Shown here: positions 12,470 through 25,600 of the stretch, in pieces
Layout of the letters: each line of letters opens with the position of its first letter
Numbering within the stretch: position 1 is the first letter of the stretch
Source of the DNA: Todiramphus chloris collaris
Lineage: Eukaryota; Chordata; Aves; Coraciiformes; Alcedinidae
NCBI GenBank assembly: GCA_025345505.1
Contig: JANVCC010000022.1
Location: 33,243,741-33,307,740 of the forward strand
DNA: 64,000 nucleotides
Direction: 5' to 3'
Translations under genes and position numbers: made by a program
The notes under the pieces: generated by a model
Told to the model about the DNA's origin: nothing
What the model saw: only the letters and a program-made list of their open reading frames with translations
The model's database searches: none

Positions 12470-12750
12470 ACTTACCGGAGCCCTCCGTGGACACTCATTC
12501 CTGCCTGTAATGCAAGGGCCGTAGGGTCCAGCACAGCCCCACGCAGACACTCACCATTGCTGCTGGGCACAGGTGGGTGGATGTCTGAGAGTCAGAGGAT
12601 TTAGCCCCCCTTGACATCATTTAATCTAATTTCTACTGCCTCTCTCCTCTTGCAGGTGATTGAGAAGGAGGGGGACAAAGCAGGATCAGGACCGACACGC
12701 TGACTCGTACTATCAGTCTACGAGGGAGAATGTAAAATGGCATTTCAAAT
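12470..12750 (+). other. Weak candidate for one or two non-coding or short exons
   Basis: A pyrimidine-rich stretch ending in ATACATGCAG precedes GACTTACCGGAGCCCTCCG, and about 100 bases later a donor-like CACAG/GTGGGT appears near 12570. A second, stronger acceptor-like tract (CTGCCTCTCTCCTCTTGCAG, ending at 12655) follows, leading into CpG-containing sequence around 12690-12725. The local CpG content is higher than in the flanks. The two pieces do not join into a long open frame: the first stays open for about 35 codons, and the second stops after 15. If transcribed, this could be a long non-coding RNA or an alternative exon. It may equally be chance. Confidence 0.18.
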
Positions 12751-15310
12751 GAAGAAGAAAAAGATTCCCCTTGTCTAGCTTGTGCTGAATACTTTTCCCC
12801 CTCTGCTCTTCCTCATGTTTAATTTTTAGTCATTTGCACTCTGAGAGAGATCAAAGACTTCTGTCAAAAGACACTTTGCACTGAAGTAGGTATTTTGCAA
12901 ACATACAGAGAGACGTTTTTCTTCCCTGGTGTCTTACAGTTTAAAACTAGTCTGAAAATGATTTGTGGGAGGAATGATTCCTACAGATTTCTGCCTCTTG
13001 ATGGCTTGTGTTTTTAATAGAATTATACTAAAATAGTCTGCTTTCTGTTTATATACCTATAAAATGCACCTTCTCATTATCCTTGACTTGCAGAGTAATT
13101 TAGCAGCAACAAGCAAATATAGGAATGCTAATGTATAAACTATTATAGAAATAATCTAAATAAATAGAAATTATAGAAATAATAACAAGTTCAAAAGATA
13201 TGAGCTATCATTGCATGATGAAATACTATTCTCCTGCTATAAGACATTTTATGGGGCAGAGAATCATTCAGAAACCTTTGATAATTTTATAGGAATGAAG
13301 TAATACACTAAGTTCAAAATTTATTAGAAAACCAGGCAGAAACCCCAACACAAACATGTCTAAGAAAGGTGGAAGAGCTTAAGCACTCAGGAGCTGAGTC
13401 CTCAGGTGTATCTCTAGTGTTTCAGTTCCATGAAGGAAGGAGCACCTGCAGGTTGACAGCAATGAATTGTAACCTCAGGAGAAGGGAGTCTCTCCTCCCT
13501 CACTCAAAGAGAAATACCATCTGATGTATTATCACTTCAAGGCTCTCTGCTTTCTAAATAAGTTAAGTCTGTTTTTTTTTTTAATAAGGAAATGGTAAAT
13601 TCAGTAGGTAAATTTCAAGCCCAAATAAACCTTGACTTTCCAAGCTGAAAGGAGGATGCATTTCTGTCAAGGTAGCTGCTGGTGACACCAATGAAATATG
13701 TCAGAGATGCTGCATGTCCATTTACCAGAACGAAACAGGCACATGAACAAAGAGATGCTGCTGTCTCTGAAAGATTTTTCTGCCCAGATTATCTTTCTGT
13801 TTGCAGCTAAGGTCACCCTCAAGCCCATTTCTCCTCAGCTTCTGCGACACTTTGCCTCTGAATTCCACCACTGAAGAGGTCCACAAGTCAGAGCAAGATG
13901 TTATTCTCCGCTCCCACGTCCCTGAACATAACCACCCAAGCAGGATGCCCCTGCAGCTGCCATGGGCAGTGTCTCCACCTGGTCCCAGCACTGCAGTCGG
14001 CAGTGGTGCTGCAGGCGGGCTCCTGGCACCGGGAATCCCCGGCAGCCCTCCTCTATCAGAAAGCACCATACCCTCCACTCTTTGTTGCAGCGGTTCTTTC
14101 TCAAAAGCTCACACTTATCCCTTGCAAGCACATTTGCCAGTTCAAATCTGGTTCCCCATGGGACGTTTTGCTTTATCATAACAACCTGTTTGCATTTCCT
14201 CAATTGTCCAGGCTTTTTTATGCAGCTTAGGGAAAAACCCCTCCACCCTTTCCTTTCAGGTTCTTATTTCTCTATCTGGAGCTTTCTGCAAAAATTCCCC
14301 GTGAGGACATTGCTTTTATTGCTGCTGTACATTTTTATCTTGCCATTTTATACCCAACAAAATGCAGGTCCCCCCCCTGCCACCTGTTCTCACCTCCGGC
14401 CATCACTTCCATCCATTTTTAATTACCATTTCACTTACCTGTTATGACTCTACGCAGAATCACTGACACTAGAAAACATGCTGCACATTGCTCTCCTGTC
14501 ATTGAGATGCTGGCTAGACTGGTTGTTGTCTTGGCCATGGGGACAAGATTCCACCCAGAGACCCTAAGCAATTATCTTTCTCATTCCCCTTTGAGGTTGG
14601 AGCATAGTATTGGTAATTAAATTCATGCTTCTGTTTGTTGTGGCTTTTTTTCTATATGTTCCCATTTCCCAGAAACCTTAGGTTAAGGATTTTCTACCGG
14701 GATGAGGAAGCAGTATCTGAGGCTGGTTTGGTTTCGCTCTGGAATTCAATCTGGATTTAACAGTTACGTGGCGAATCATTATGTAAATTTATTTTTGGAA
14801 AAAAATAAAAAATGCCCTAGATGTTTTGCTGATCAGTTCAGAATTTATTAGGTCACATTCATAGTTCGCTACATGAGGACCTGCCTGGAATGTATTATTT
14901 TTAGGAAAAGTTACTCAGAGGCCAGAAATGAACTCCCAGATAAAACCAGCAAGAAGTGGACAGGAGGAAGGCAAATCCCCTGGGATGGGTCCCCTTGTCT
15001 GGAATCATTACCTCTGCTTTCTAGTCAGCCAGCCAGCTGCTCTTTTCTCTTCTGAATTTCTGGGCATTTTTAAATACCAGAAGCTACAAACCCCAAGCAA
15101 ACAAATCCCTTTCTCAGTATTTTCAGGTCATTTACTGAGCGCCAGTGCTGCTAGCTGCCATCCCCTATCTGAGTTTTCAACTGCCCAGGCCCTCTTCTTC
15201 TTGCCAGACCATTTTTTTCTATACAGTTGTGCCATCTACCTCCAACAATTCCCAATTTGTTTGTCTCCAAAACTGTTCATTATTTTTCCATTTCATTTCA
15301 CTGCGGAGGT
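12751..15310. other. Non-coding sequence with overlapping spurious frames
   Basis: The block 13722-14447 has overlapping open frames on both strands (up to 161 codons on +, 118 on -), and 14873-15481 has several more on + (up to 128 codons). None shows a domain, signal peptide with mature region, or family likeness. The first block is GC-richer and the second pyrimidine-rich on +, and both lower the frequency of stop codons. I do not call a gene. Confidence 0.5.
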
Positions 15311-15364
15311 CTGATCCAAGGCCCATTGAAGTGTTTCCATTTACTTCAATGGGCTTTGAATCAG
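15311..15364. repeat. Palindromic MITE-like element
   Basis: Left arm 15311-15331 (ending GGCCCATTGAAG) and right arm 15344-15364 (starting CTTCAATGGGC) are reverse complements at 19 of 21 positions, around a 12-base loop. The words GCCCATTGAAG and CTTCAATGGGCTTTGAATCAG are, from memory, the core of a palindromic repeat widespread in turtles and archosaurs. The transcript of either strand would fold into a stable hairpin. It is the best preserved of the palindromic relics in this window. Confidence 0.72.
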
Positions 15365-16573
15365 GCCCAACATTTTTGTCTATTCCAGACATCCTTAGCT
15401 GCCTCTAGGTCAGTCTTTCTTCTCTTTCTGCAAAATCTCTTTTTCCTTCCTCATTTCATTCAGCAATGCAATATGCCATAAAACCTCCTCTCTTCTGCAC
15501 GATCCACCTGAGCTGGTGAAGGCAATCAGATGTCCAGAGAGCAAGAGCGGCTGGGTGATGGTGTAGGCATGGCTGTGCATGAACCTTGTCTGAAGGCAGA
15601 ACCACCAAAACCTTGGCTGAAGGTAGAACCATCTTTCAAAAGGTCTGATATTTTCAATTTACTTTTCAGATGGATATCATATTTGGCAATATTTCATGGT
15701 TTTGTCATGGTTTTATGTAAATGGAACAATTATCAGCTACACAGAAGATGCTGGGGTTAAAGCAGACCACACAACCTGAAGGTATGGTGGTGCATGAGGC
15801 TGCTTCTGCAGGGTGGGAATTTCACAAGCATGCTGTAGAAGTGAGCAGCCTTGGACAATGTACGCCTCCATTGAAAGAAAAAGGACTTTGGAGATTTACA
15901 GCAGTCATGGGTGAAGTTAAAATTTCAGCTCATACTGTTGTTTCTGTTTTGCTTTGTTTTGTTTTGGTTTTTTTTCTGAATTACACAAAGGATTGTTATA
16001 TCTCTTTTAGCAAAGTAAAACTCCAGACAGAGAAGCTGGTTTTGGCCTATCTCCATAAAACATAGTTAAGGATTTTTATTTCTGCTAAATGTCTTTTGCT
16101 TACCCTATATGCTTTTCCCCGACATGGCAGACCTATCTACCTTTCAAGTATCCTGCTGCTACAGCTGTTTGTTTGTTTTAACAAGGTTGTCTTTTAATGT
16201 CAACCTAGAGGCTTTGTGTTTAACTCCAGTGTAATCATTTTCCCCTACCTGCTGTGCTGACAGCCTAGTACATTATTCAGGTCCAAGCCCATCTCATTGC
16301 TCTCCCACCCCTCTGTGAACACATATGATCCACATAGCTGGGAGCCCAGCCGAGAGCAAGTGCTGGGTGTACTCATATGATGTATAGTGATACGGAGTAT
16401 ATCATACCAAAGAGCAAGCTTCAGTCTTTTTGTAATGTTTTTTCTCTGATCTAAAAGGTGGAGTTGGTATTTTCACATTGCAGAGACACTGATAATTTGA
16501 AATGTTAATTTAATCATTCTTGCAAGTACTGGGATTGTCCGGAATCCAGTAAACAGCCTCCAAGTTTGTGACT
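15365..16573. other. Non-coding sequence, nothing recognised
   Basis: Open frames of 76 and 114 codons occur at 15530-15760 and 15721-16065 on +, but neither shows a motif or domain. No repeat was recognised. Confidence 0.5.
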
Positions 16574-16635
16574 GCTCCAAACCCCATTGAAATCAGCAGG
16601 AGTCTTTCTGAACTATTGAATTGCAGACTTTCCTC
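16574..16635. repeat. Decayed half of a palindromic MITE-like element
   Basis: GCTCCAAACCCCATTGAAATCAGCAGGAGTCTTTC follows the order of the same palindromic family as the element at 15311 (CCAAAGCCCATTGAAGTCAATGGGAGTCTTTC). The second arm is hardly recognisable (ATTGAATTGCAGACTTTCC). This copy is older or more damaged. Confidence 0.45.
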
Positions 16636-17280
16636 GGGGTTGTGTACAATGCCACAGACTTAATTACCATGTTCCTGGCTGGGATAAGTATGCAAATGGA
16701 CTTTTCAGCTGGAGGGCCTTAAAATACAGGTTGGACACATGGCAACTAATGACTTGATTTGGGCTATATGCAAACATTTGTCAGCCAAAGGCCTGTGCCT
16801 ATTCCCATGGAAGCAAAGGGCACAATTATTACCAGCTCCAGGGAGCACGGACTCGGATGCCTCCTTTAAATAGTGGCCACTGTTCCCAAGCAACTCAAAC
16901 CTGTCAGCAGCCTTTCCTCAGCCTTTCCTCCTTCTTCTCTCCCTGATCTGCTGTGATAAGAAAACATCCACAACACAGGTTTTAACATAAATGCCAGAGA
17001 TTTATGCACCTGCAGGTTTCACAGCTGCAGGGCAGGGATCTTATTGCAAATGCACCTCCAGATATGTTCCACACACAGGTTGTTTTCACAAAGAAATGGG
17101 ACCCTGTCCCCAGAAGGAGGAAATCAGCATCTTAAATCTACCAGCATAACCACTCTCTTTGGTATCTCCTGCATGATACACGACAAACTCTCTGCTGTGG
17201 TGCTGAGCATGAATCCAGGCTCACTCTCAAATCATTAAAGCTTACTTGTATGGCTGATGGTGAAGGTTAAGAGAAGATTC

Positions 17281-17322
17281 AGCCCCACAAAGCTTGTCTT
17301 GCTGACTCAGCTCTGTGGGGCT
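17281..17322. repeat. Short inverted repeat (13-bp arms)
   Basis: AGCCCCACAAAGC (17281-17293) and GCTCTGTGGGGCT (17310-17322) are reverse complements at 12 of 13 positions, with a 16-base loop. This could fold as a hairpin in RNA or DNA. No neighbouring feature explains it. Confidence 0.8.
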
Positions 17323-19356
17323 CCAAGACCAGCTGTAAGCAGACTTGTTAAATCAGCTTCTGTTACAGGACAAAAACATCTGCTGGAAACCTGATGTCTC
17401 TAATAATTCACAATTCCCATACTGTATTTATTGACATTCATAGTCTATTTGCAACTTCTTTTTTCTATCAAAGAGCTGCAATCAATAAAGGACCATTTCA
17501 GTCATATGCTTTTGAGAAGGGTCGCGGCTGGAGATGCAAACCGTGACTGGTACATTGCTTAAGAAGCTTAATGCAGTAATTTCCATCAGTGCAAGAAAGC
17601 CTAGACTGTGTGCAAGGAACAGTTTCACAGTAACTTCTCCCTGAGGAGCACTGCAGCCATGCACATAGAGGTCTGGCGAAACAACGTGAGAAATTAGGAT
17701 AAAAGGCCCCCTCTTTGTTGGTACTGTGGAGGCTTTGCTACAACGAGATGGAGGAGTAGGACAGTTGGAGGATTAGCAGTGAGAAGAGGCTGGAAGGAAT
17801 TTCTGGGAACAAAATTTATCTGGAAGAAGCCTCCATCCCTTCCCAGTCATCAGTGGGATGGTGTCTTCCAACTCATCATGAAGAATCCCAAAATGTTCTG
17901 CACCAAGACATATGGCAGATTTTTTTAATATCTCCCAGGATTACTATATTATTATAAACTGTATAAGGTGCAGCACTATGGTTCAAAAGGACCAATTTTG
18001 TGCTGATACATTGCATCTTAATTTTCTTTGTGCCTGCAATCAAACATTGAGCTTTCCAATGTCAGAAAAATAGCCTGCACTTGGATAATTGAATATGAAA
18101 GCTAATGATATCACTTTTTAGCATGAAGTGAAATACTGCATGCCCCTAGTGACTAGAAGGTTAAAAAGGACAGGAATTTGATGGTCCTGCTCCATTCATG
18201 TCTGCAAACTGTTGATTAAGTGATAATAATAAAATACAGAAAGTAAATTATTTGTAAATTGGCTTTTAAATTACTTCAATTTGTGTTAGCTAAGACATCT
18301 AAAATGGAGGTTTGAAAACATGACAGCAACAACGTGGTGCACATTCCAAAGAAATGACAAAACCTTGCTGCAGTATTTGACACCACAAAAATACCCTGGG
18401 AAAGGAGAAAGATTCAGTAGTCAGAGCAACAGGCAGTATGAGGGAATCAAGAACAGCAATTAATTCCTCCTCTTTTTTTCCTTCCCCTCCATATATTTAC
18501 TCCAAAGCAGCACACAACACTAATCAGACAAAGAAGGGTATTCATAAGAGGAGGTGGATGACAGACAAGTGAAAAATAATTTATGAGACACATATAGACA
18601 TAAAAGGAAATTAACAGTCTTGTGTGTGTGTTAGCACAGATGCACACGTAAGTATATAGACATACATGTGTGTATTTGGGCAGTGGTTGAGAGCGGTAAG
18701 AAATCTCTTGTTGCCTCTTTAACATTATATATGTAAAAGAAATAAAATGCAACCATGTCAGTACCTCAGTACTTGCAGTGCTAATTTAGCAACTAAAGAA
18801 CACACTGTCCACAAAAATATAACTCTTTCATTGTGAAGACTGTTGAGGATTAATAGATTAATAGAAGGAGAGAGTTTTAGATGATCATAGGAGAATCATA
18901 CAATTTATATCCAGGCAATGAGAAGACCAGAAGAGGAAAGCTCAAAGTAGCTAGCGTGGGTGAAAGTTTGTTTTATTTTTGTGAAGTTGTTGAGAACCAT
19001 ACAGGGTGCCTGCCATACATTAACCTGTTTGGATGAAGATTCACAGCAGGTTGCTTCAGTATATTGGTGTCCTCTGCAAATCATCTGGACAGCTGGGACC
19101 ATGAAATCTACCCAGATTCAAAAAAAGTTGACCCTCACCAAACCTCAGTGCCCTCTAAGGCCATATGTGCAGACCGCTTCACATTTTGCACTTGTTTTGC
19201 CACTGTGGAATGACAAAAATGCTCTTGTCAAGTGGACATGAGAATTTCAGGTCCTTCCACACAGAAAACATGTCAGCAAAACTTGTCAGATGTTTTTTAG
19301 CTACAGCATTATAGACACATTTTCCCTTTGTTTTTAGTGTCATCTTCTGTACTTTG

Positions 19357-19372
19357 AAATAAATAAATAAAT
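19357..19372. repeat. (AAAT)4 microsatellite
   Basis: Four perfect AAAT units. An ordinary short simple repeat. Confidence 0.9.
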
Positions 19373-22225
19373 GAAAGGCAAAAGCCTATTTGACTCAATT
19401 TTCTGTTTCTGAACCAAGTATAATCCCATCAGTTTGGTTCCACCATTTGTAGTAAACTATTCACTAATCTAAGACAGGTGCCCCTGGGTGTTAACATTTA
19501 GTCTTCTAGTAGAAAAGTGGGTGCAAAGTTAAACCACATGTTCTACTTAAAAATAAGTGAGGTGTGATTAGGCAAGGTCTTTAAAGCATGCACTCAGACA
19601 AACACACACGCACACAGAGTTTGCAAGGAAAAGATGCTGTCACGCACAGGCTGTATTGTGTAGTTATGGTCTGCACTTAACTCTTTGCCAGGTGGATCAC
19701 TCTGTAGAAATCTGAGGGGCAAAAGGTTACGTTGAGCTCATTACTGTGGACAGCTTTTAAAACAAAAGCGATAATATGGACATTCCTAGGGTGATGTGTT
19801 TCATTCATATTTGCCCACTGCTAGAGTGCATGAAGAGCTTTCCTCAGAGGAAACCTTACAGCTTAGTGTTATCTTTAGAAAAGTAGATAAACTATGAGTG
19901 CTTCAACATACACTTTTAAAAATATATATACATCCATTTAAATTTTTTATGAGCAATCTCTGATCAGTTGAATTTTGTTATTGGTAAGAAGAAGTCTAGA
20001 AAAAGTCCACTAATTCTCTAACAATTGATTTTAATGTCATTTCAGACTGAAAGGAGCACTTACAAATGCTTAAAATCTGGAGTGAAGGCCGCAGAAACCC
20101 AGCAACTTAAGAAATACGTTCACCGTATACTCCCTTACTTTTTGCACACAACGTTTGTCAAAGGCTTCCAGTTCTGAATTTTATCTTCCTTTTCTCAAGA
20201 GGATCAAAAGTGTTATTGCCTGAGTGGGTTGCAGAGCAGTGGAGACTCATGGCCAACATGTAATAGCACAACATTCAGGAACCTGCTTCCAAAATACAAA
20301 GGGGACAGAGTAGTTTTCTTGAATTTGAATTAATTATTGAATACTGTACACCATTATTTGGAGAAGGAAAGCATAAGTATCATAATAAATTATATCCCTA
20401 AGAATGCATTAGAGGCTTAATTTGCAAATGTTTTGAAAGAAGGTAGGAAAGAAGATTTTTTTAAAAAATTGGAAACAGTTATTGCAGTACTGCTAGTAGC
20501 TTTAAAGTCTGAACAATCATAGATCTAAATGTCTTCAAATGTTGGCAAAAGAGCAATGGAAAATTAATGATGCAGTATTTGAACAGAGATGTTCACATCA
20601 TCCGTTATTTGAGGATCACAGCATTCCAGGTGAATGAATGGCTTATCCCCATCTTACTGAAAATGACACAGGGAATTTCTGTGACTCACCTACAACCATT
20701 CAACCTCACAGTAACACCACTGTGGGAAGAGCTGCTTAATATTTGCTTTCATGTCTACCTATACAAATTCTAGACACACAAGAGACTGTTATGGCATATC
20801 AGAGGCCTTTGAGTGCTGAATTATTTACATCTGTGCTTGAAGACTTGTTTCAGAATAAAACTATTACAATTTAAATGTTCTCTCACCCCACAAAATTGTA
20901 TACTAAATTTATACTCTGTAAGTGTAAAGAGAAACTTCACTTCTTTGTGAACTCAAGTACATGTTCTTATGCTGTCATGTTACAAAGCAAGGGTTTGATC
21001 TAGGAAAGGAGATGAAGATGTTTTTTATCAGTAGTGAATAGGAATATCCTTTAGGAATGACTAATATATTAAAAATGGAAGATTTCAATGATATTATACC
21101 AAATGTAGTATGTCAGCAATACGATCCTGAAAAGATTTGCAGATGATGTAAGAAGTAAAATAAAATTGTTAAATCAAAATTGTGAAATGAAAATTAACTA
21201 AACCTGCTCTTTTTCAGAATTCATTTTCACTGGAAATAGAAAACATATTTGATTTTGCTCCAAATCTGAGAAACACCTATGAGAAAGTTGAGCCATCTCA
21301 TGAAATTCAAATTTAGGCTTCATTACTTATCCATCCTCACTAAGCATACTGAAGACCTTGGAGCACAGGCGCACCTCTGCTTGCCAAAAGAAATATTTCT
21401 TCCTCTCTGACTGAGGAGACTGCAGTGCACTGCAGTTCAGAGTCTCGCCACTTCCCTCCTCTGTGCTGAAATGGAGCAGCAGTGGGCCACGGGGCTCCCT
21501 AACACAGAGAAATTCATTCTGAGAGTGTAAATGAAGCCCAAACAAGACCTATGAAATATGAATCTATTACAGATGGGTGAGTTTTTTTCCAAGTACAGAT
21601 TCAGATTTTCACCCCTCTCCTCCTCCTATCATATGTTGCTTGTTTTAGTGGTTGGCAGGAGGGAGGGGGAAAGGAACTAACAACATGTGTGCCTATCATC
21701 ACCCTGACCACTGCGCTTGTACATCTAACTCACTCCCCTTTGCTTTGTCTGCTTTTTGTCTTTATCCTGCTTGATTCTGTGAACACTTATGTGTGTATAA
21801 ATTCTGCCTGTGTTGACTTCAGCTGGGCTACTCATGACAGCAAAGCTGCAAACATGATGCTCACAACACAGAGCCTGTTCATTGTTTCCTTGAGGGAAAT
21901 TTGCCCTGCAATGAAGTTGGTGCAAAAAGGACAGAGACAGAAGTAATCTTCTGTCCCCTCCAAAAACCCCAACAAACCAATAGCTCTTCCTTTTAGTACA
22001 TCAGTACAAGAGATACCTTTACTAGAATACAGGCTTTTTGAAGACAAGGTAGAAGGGAAGAAGAAGAAAATGTTTGAAAGAGCAGAGATGGAAGATAGAT
22101 ACTCCCTCCTCCAGCTTTCAGGCTTGCTATCACCAAAAAGTGGGGTGAGGGAAGAGCTAAAGTGATTTCCTAAATGGCTGATGCCTTTCCTGGGGATCAG
22201 GCTGCTAGCCATGCAGAAGATACTT

Positions 22226-22660
22226 AGAATCATAGAATCATAGAATGTTAGGGGTTGGAAGGGACCTAGAAAGATCATTTAGTCCAACCCCACCTCCCAG
22301 AGCAGGATCACCTAGATCAAGTCACACAGGAATGTGTCCAGGTGGGCTTTGAACACCTCCAGAGAAGGAGACTCCACAACCCCCCTGGGCAGCCAGTTCC
22401 AGTGCTCTGTCACCCTCACTGTGAAAAAGTTTTCCTTATGTTTACCCTAAACCTCTTGTGTTCCAACTTACTCCCATTGCCTCTTGTCCTAACATTGGAT
22501 GACATTGAGAAGAGCCTGGCTCCATCCTCCTTACACTCGCCCTTAACATATTTATAGACATTAATGAGGTCCCTTCCTCAGTCTCCTCTTCTCCAGGCTA
22601 AAGAGACCCAGCTCTCTCAGCCTCTCTCTCAGCCTTACATCATCTTCTGTCTCCATCTTA
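22226..22660 (-). repeat. CR1 LINE, 5'-truncated, antisense
   Basis: On the + strand the copy begins with the inverted octamer tail (AATCATAG twice), then GGTTGGAAGGGACCTAGAAAG, ATCATTTAGTCCAACCCC and AGAGCAGGATCACCTAGATC. It continues with CCAGAGAAGGAGACTCCACAACC, TTCCAGTGCTCTGTCACCCTCACTG, GAGAAGAGCCTGGCTCCATCC and CTCTTCTCCAGGCTAAAGAGACCCAGC. This is the 3' untranslated region and the very end of ORF2 of an avian CR1, read antisense. About 435 bp survive, and the 5' part is missing, as is usual for CR1. It is the younger of the CR1 layers here and closely resembles the copy at 56415. Its presence is the main reason for calling the organism a bird. Confidence 0.95.
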
Positions 22661-25600
22661 GCCCTAAGAGTGAAGGCTCCAAGGCTTTCTGCAAGAGACA
22701 TGCATCCTATTGTAATTGTGCAACAACTAATGTGATGGGCCCACAAGACCACACAATAAATGTTAAAATGGAAGCAATATGTATTTCACTGAAACTAAAC
22801 TGATGTAGTCCTTTCTTACATTTTAATAAAAAAAAAAAGTCCACTTGTATGGCCTGTACTAAGGTGCCCATATTGAACAGGCTAAGGATCAGTTAATGGG
22901 CAGGTCCTCTGAAAGTAACTATAAATGTGCAATTAACATGTTCTGGGGATGTTTTCACTGAGGCCGAATAAACCTTTTCCTAAGGAATATTATTCATTGT
23001 CTGGATTACTAAAAACTCTCCAATTTATCTCATTTGCTAAAAAGCCATAGTGTTTCACGTAAGTATTTAATAAAAAATTAAATGTGAGAAGAAATCATTG
23101 CTGGAATAACAAACACTGAGTCAGAAGTTTTCTGGTTTTATTTTTTATCAAAAAAAAAATCTAACTAGAGGTTTGGATGACCAGTAAGAACCCCATGGTT
23201 CCCTGCATTGGTTTTCCTTTTCTCTAATGGTCTACTGAAAAATATTGTCCAGGTGTACCCTAGCACCTTCCAGGTGAGAAACTGGGTGATCTTTCCCGAT
23301 GTGTTCTTTACAAAAAGTGTAACTGCCAGGTGTCTGACTCCTGATAGAGAACATAAGAATATCTGTGCTCTATGGGGCTAGTCTGGGTTACTTAAATGAT
23401 GCACAGTTCAGTAAAATCCAACACAGGCTGTATGCACAGGAACAAAAGGCTTGGGTCACTCTCACAGAATATGTCAAAGAATGCAGTGACACTGAAAAAG
23501 TCTTCTAAGAAATGGAAAATAATTAATTGAACCTAAGCTGTAAGTGCAGATCCATAGCTAAGATGTCAATGCGGTTATTGGATGCAGAGAGGGAGGATGA
23601 GGAGATGTGAAGTTGAAATTACTCCACAGGGTAAACCAGCTGGGGTCCTACCTTCACTGGAAACAATGAGGTAATTGTGGATGTCTACCTGCATGTGCTC
23701 CAAGAGTTTTGTCACTGAACCCCTCAAGAGCTGAATTAAGTGCAAAGTGAACACACAGGGCAATGGAGCAGTTTGAAGAGAAGCAGAGGACTCATTGTCC
23801 CAGCTGTTCTTTCAATTAGACCACAAATACTTTATTGCCTGAGAGACTGAAACTCAAGCGTAACACATGTAGCCATCCTAGCTGTGCAGAAGAGACAGAG
23901 AAACAAAACTGGCTGAAGCATTCAACCAGCTACGGCTAACATTTACACATACTGGTTAGCAAACTCCTGGCAGACACGAAGAAGAAACATGCGTTTTATC
24001 TTTAAAAGAAAAAAAATATTGACTGATGGGAGCTGTCAACATGCTTTTGAGGAACCATCCTTAATGTGCTTGAGCTGAACTAGTCCAGCATTTTGACTTC
24101 CACAAACAGCTCAGCTGTGGAAGCCCACAGCCAAAACCACAGGGTTCTGATGCTGTAGCTGTTTTATAAAGACCCTATTCCTATAGCACTTTAAATGCAA
24201 ATGATGGTGAAAGGATACTCAGTGAGGTTCAGTAATAATTCAAATCACAAATCCTTTTGCCATGCAACTCGTATTATATGATATTTTTTATGGATGCCCT
24301 TCTTCCCCTCCAGAAGGCATTAAATTGTTATTCATATTTCAGATTAAAAAATTCAGGAAGAGTATTAAAAGACAGACAGTGATAGCAAGATAGATTCAAA
24401 GCGTGTGTATATGCCTCACGCCTACGACAGCAAGTACTCCTGATCTAGAAATATGAAAAGGAAGTCAACTGAACAGCATGAAAATGGATGTAAACATGGA
24501 ATTAAAAATACCAATCTCCAAAAGTACAACTGCATTTTTAAGGGAAGGGTGTGTAATTTGAACAAACACAGGTGAAGGCAAGAATTAGCACTATATGCAT
24601 AATCACATAAATCAAGATAAATAAGGTTGGTAGAATTACACATGATTCTTGTTTACTCTGGAGAACAGTAAAGTAGATAAACAAGGATGCCTCAGGCTTA
24701 GCATGAAATGCTGTACTGAGTGGCAACACTGGTAGACTGCTAGTGCTTTTTAAATGCATCACTAAAGAAAATAATCATGGTACAAGAATCAGTGCTACTG
24801 AAACTCCAGCTACGGAACTCCACTGATTGCTGTCAAAATATGCAAGGGGAGACATATTACACTTACACAGCTCATTCATTTTCAGTCTAAGTTCATTTGC
24901 TACTGAAAATATGGAAGTAGTACACTGGAGAGAAAAGCTCTGTTAACATGTGTATCCCAGCTCTCCAACAAAAAGACTTCAAAGCTTACTCTTGTGGTGG
25001 GAAAGGTGATGAAGTTTTGTTTTGGATCCTTCACTAGTATAAAGTAGTGCTGTTTGTTGTGTTTTGTTTTGTGTTTTAATGTGCTGGTTAATTTATTGCT
25101 CAAAAAAATGTATTTTTATGTAGCTCTTGATCCTGAATTTGATCTATTGAACCCCGAAGCATTACAGAAACCCAAAGTGAGATCAGGATTTAATATTAAA
25201 ATGCAGAGTCCTGCAAGTTCAGAGAGAAGCTGACATACTTAAAAATGGTCCTCTGCTGCTGAGGAGAAACCAAATTTCTTGAATAAAAAGGTCTCTGAGC
25301 CATCATTGCAACAATTCTGTGCAATAGGAGCAGATCTACAGAGAGAAACAGCTGGTTGGCAGTCCACACCAGGTGTCTGAGAGGTTTTACTTTGTGCCAT
25401 TTCTGTGAACTGAATGTCCCCCAGCACTGGGCTGTGACAGCAGTTAGTGGTTAGAGTGTGATCGGTCTCCTGGATTGCATCTTCCACCTCAGCTCCTGCC
25501 AACAGAAATCCGGTTTGCACCCTTGGGAATGCTCCTTGCTATGACTTGGCACAGCAGGTAAAGGCCAGCAGATTTGCTTCCAAAGTGAAGCCCAGATAGA

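Larger units (their letters stand above)
16636..22225. other. Non-coding sequence, mostly unique
   Basis: Apart from a short inverted repeat at 17281-17322 and an (AAAT)4 tract at 19357-19372, I recognise nothing. Open frames reach 101 codons (18752 to 18447, -) and the one overlapping the CR1 edge reaches 148 codons (22278 to 21832, -). None has a domain. Confidence 0.5.

Noticed and set aside
13962..14447. Longest frame in the window (161 codons, +) as a gene
   Set aside because: Overlapped by other long frames on both strands in a GC-rich then pyrimidine-rich patch; the hydrophobic stretch near its end is a product of T-rich DNA; no family likeness.
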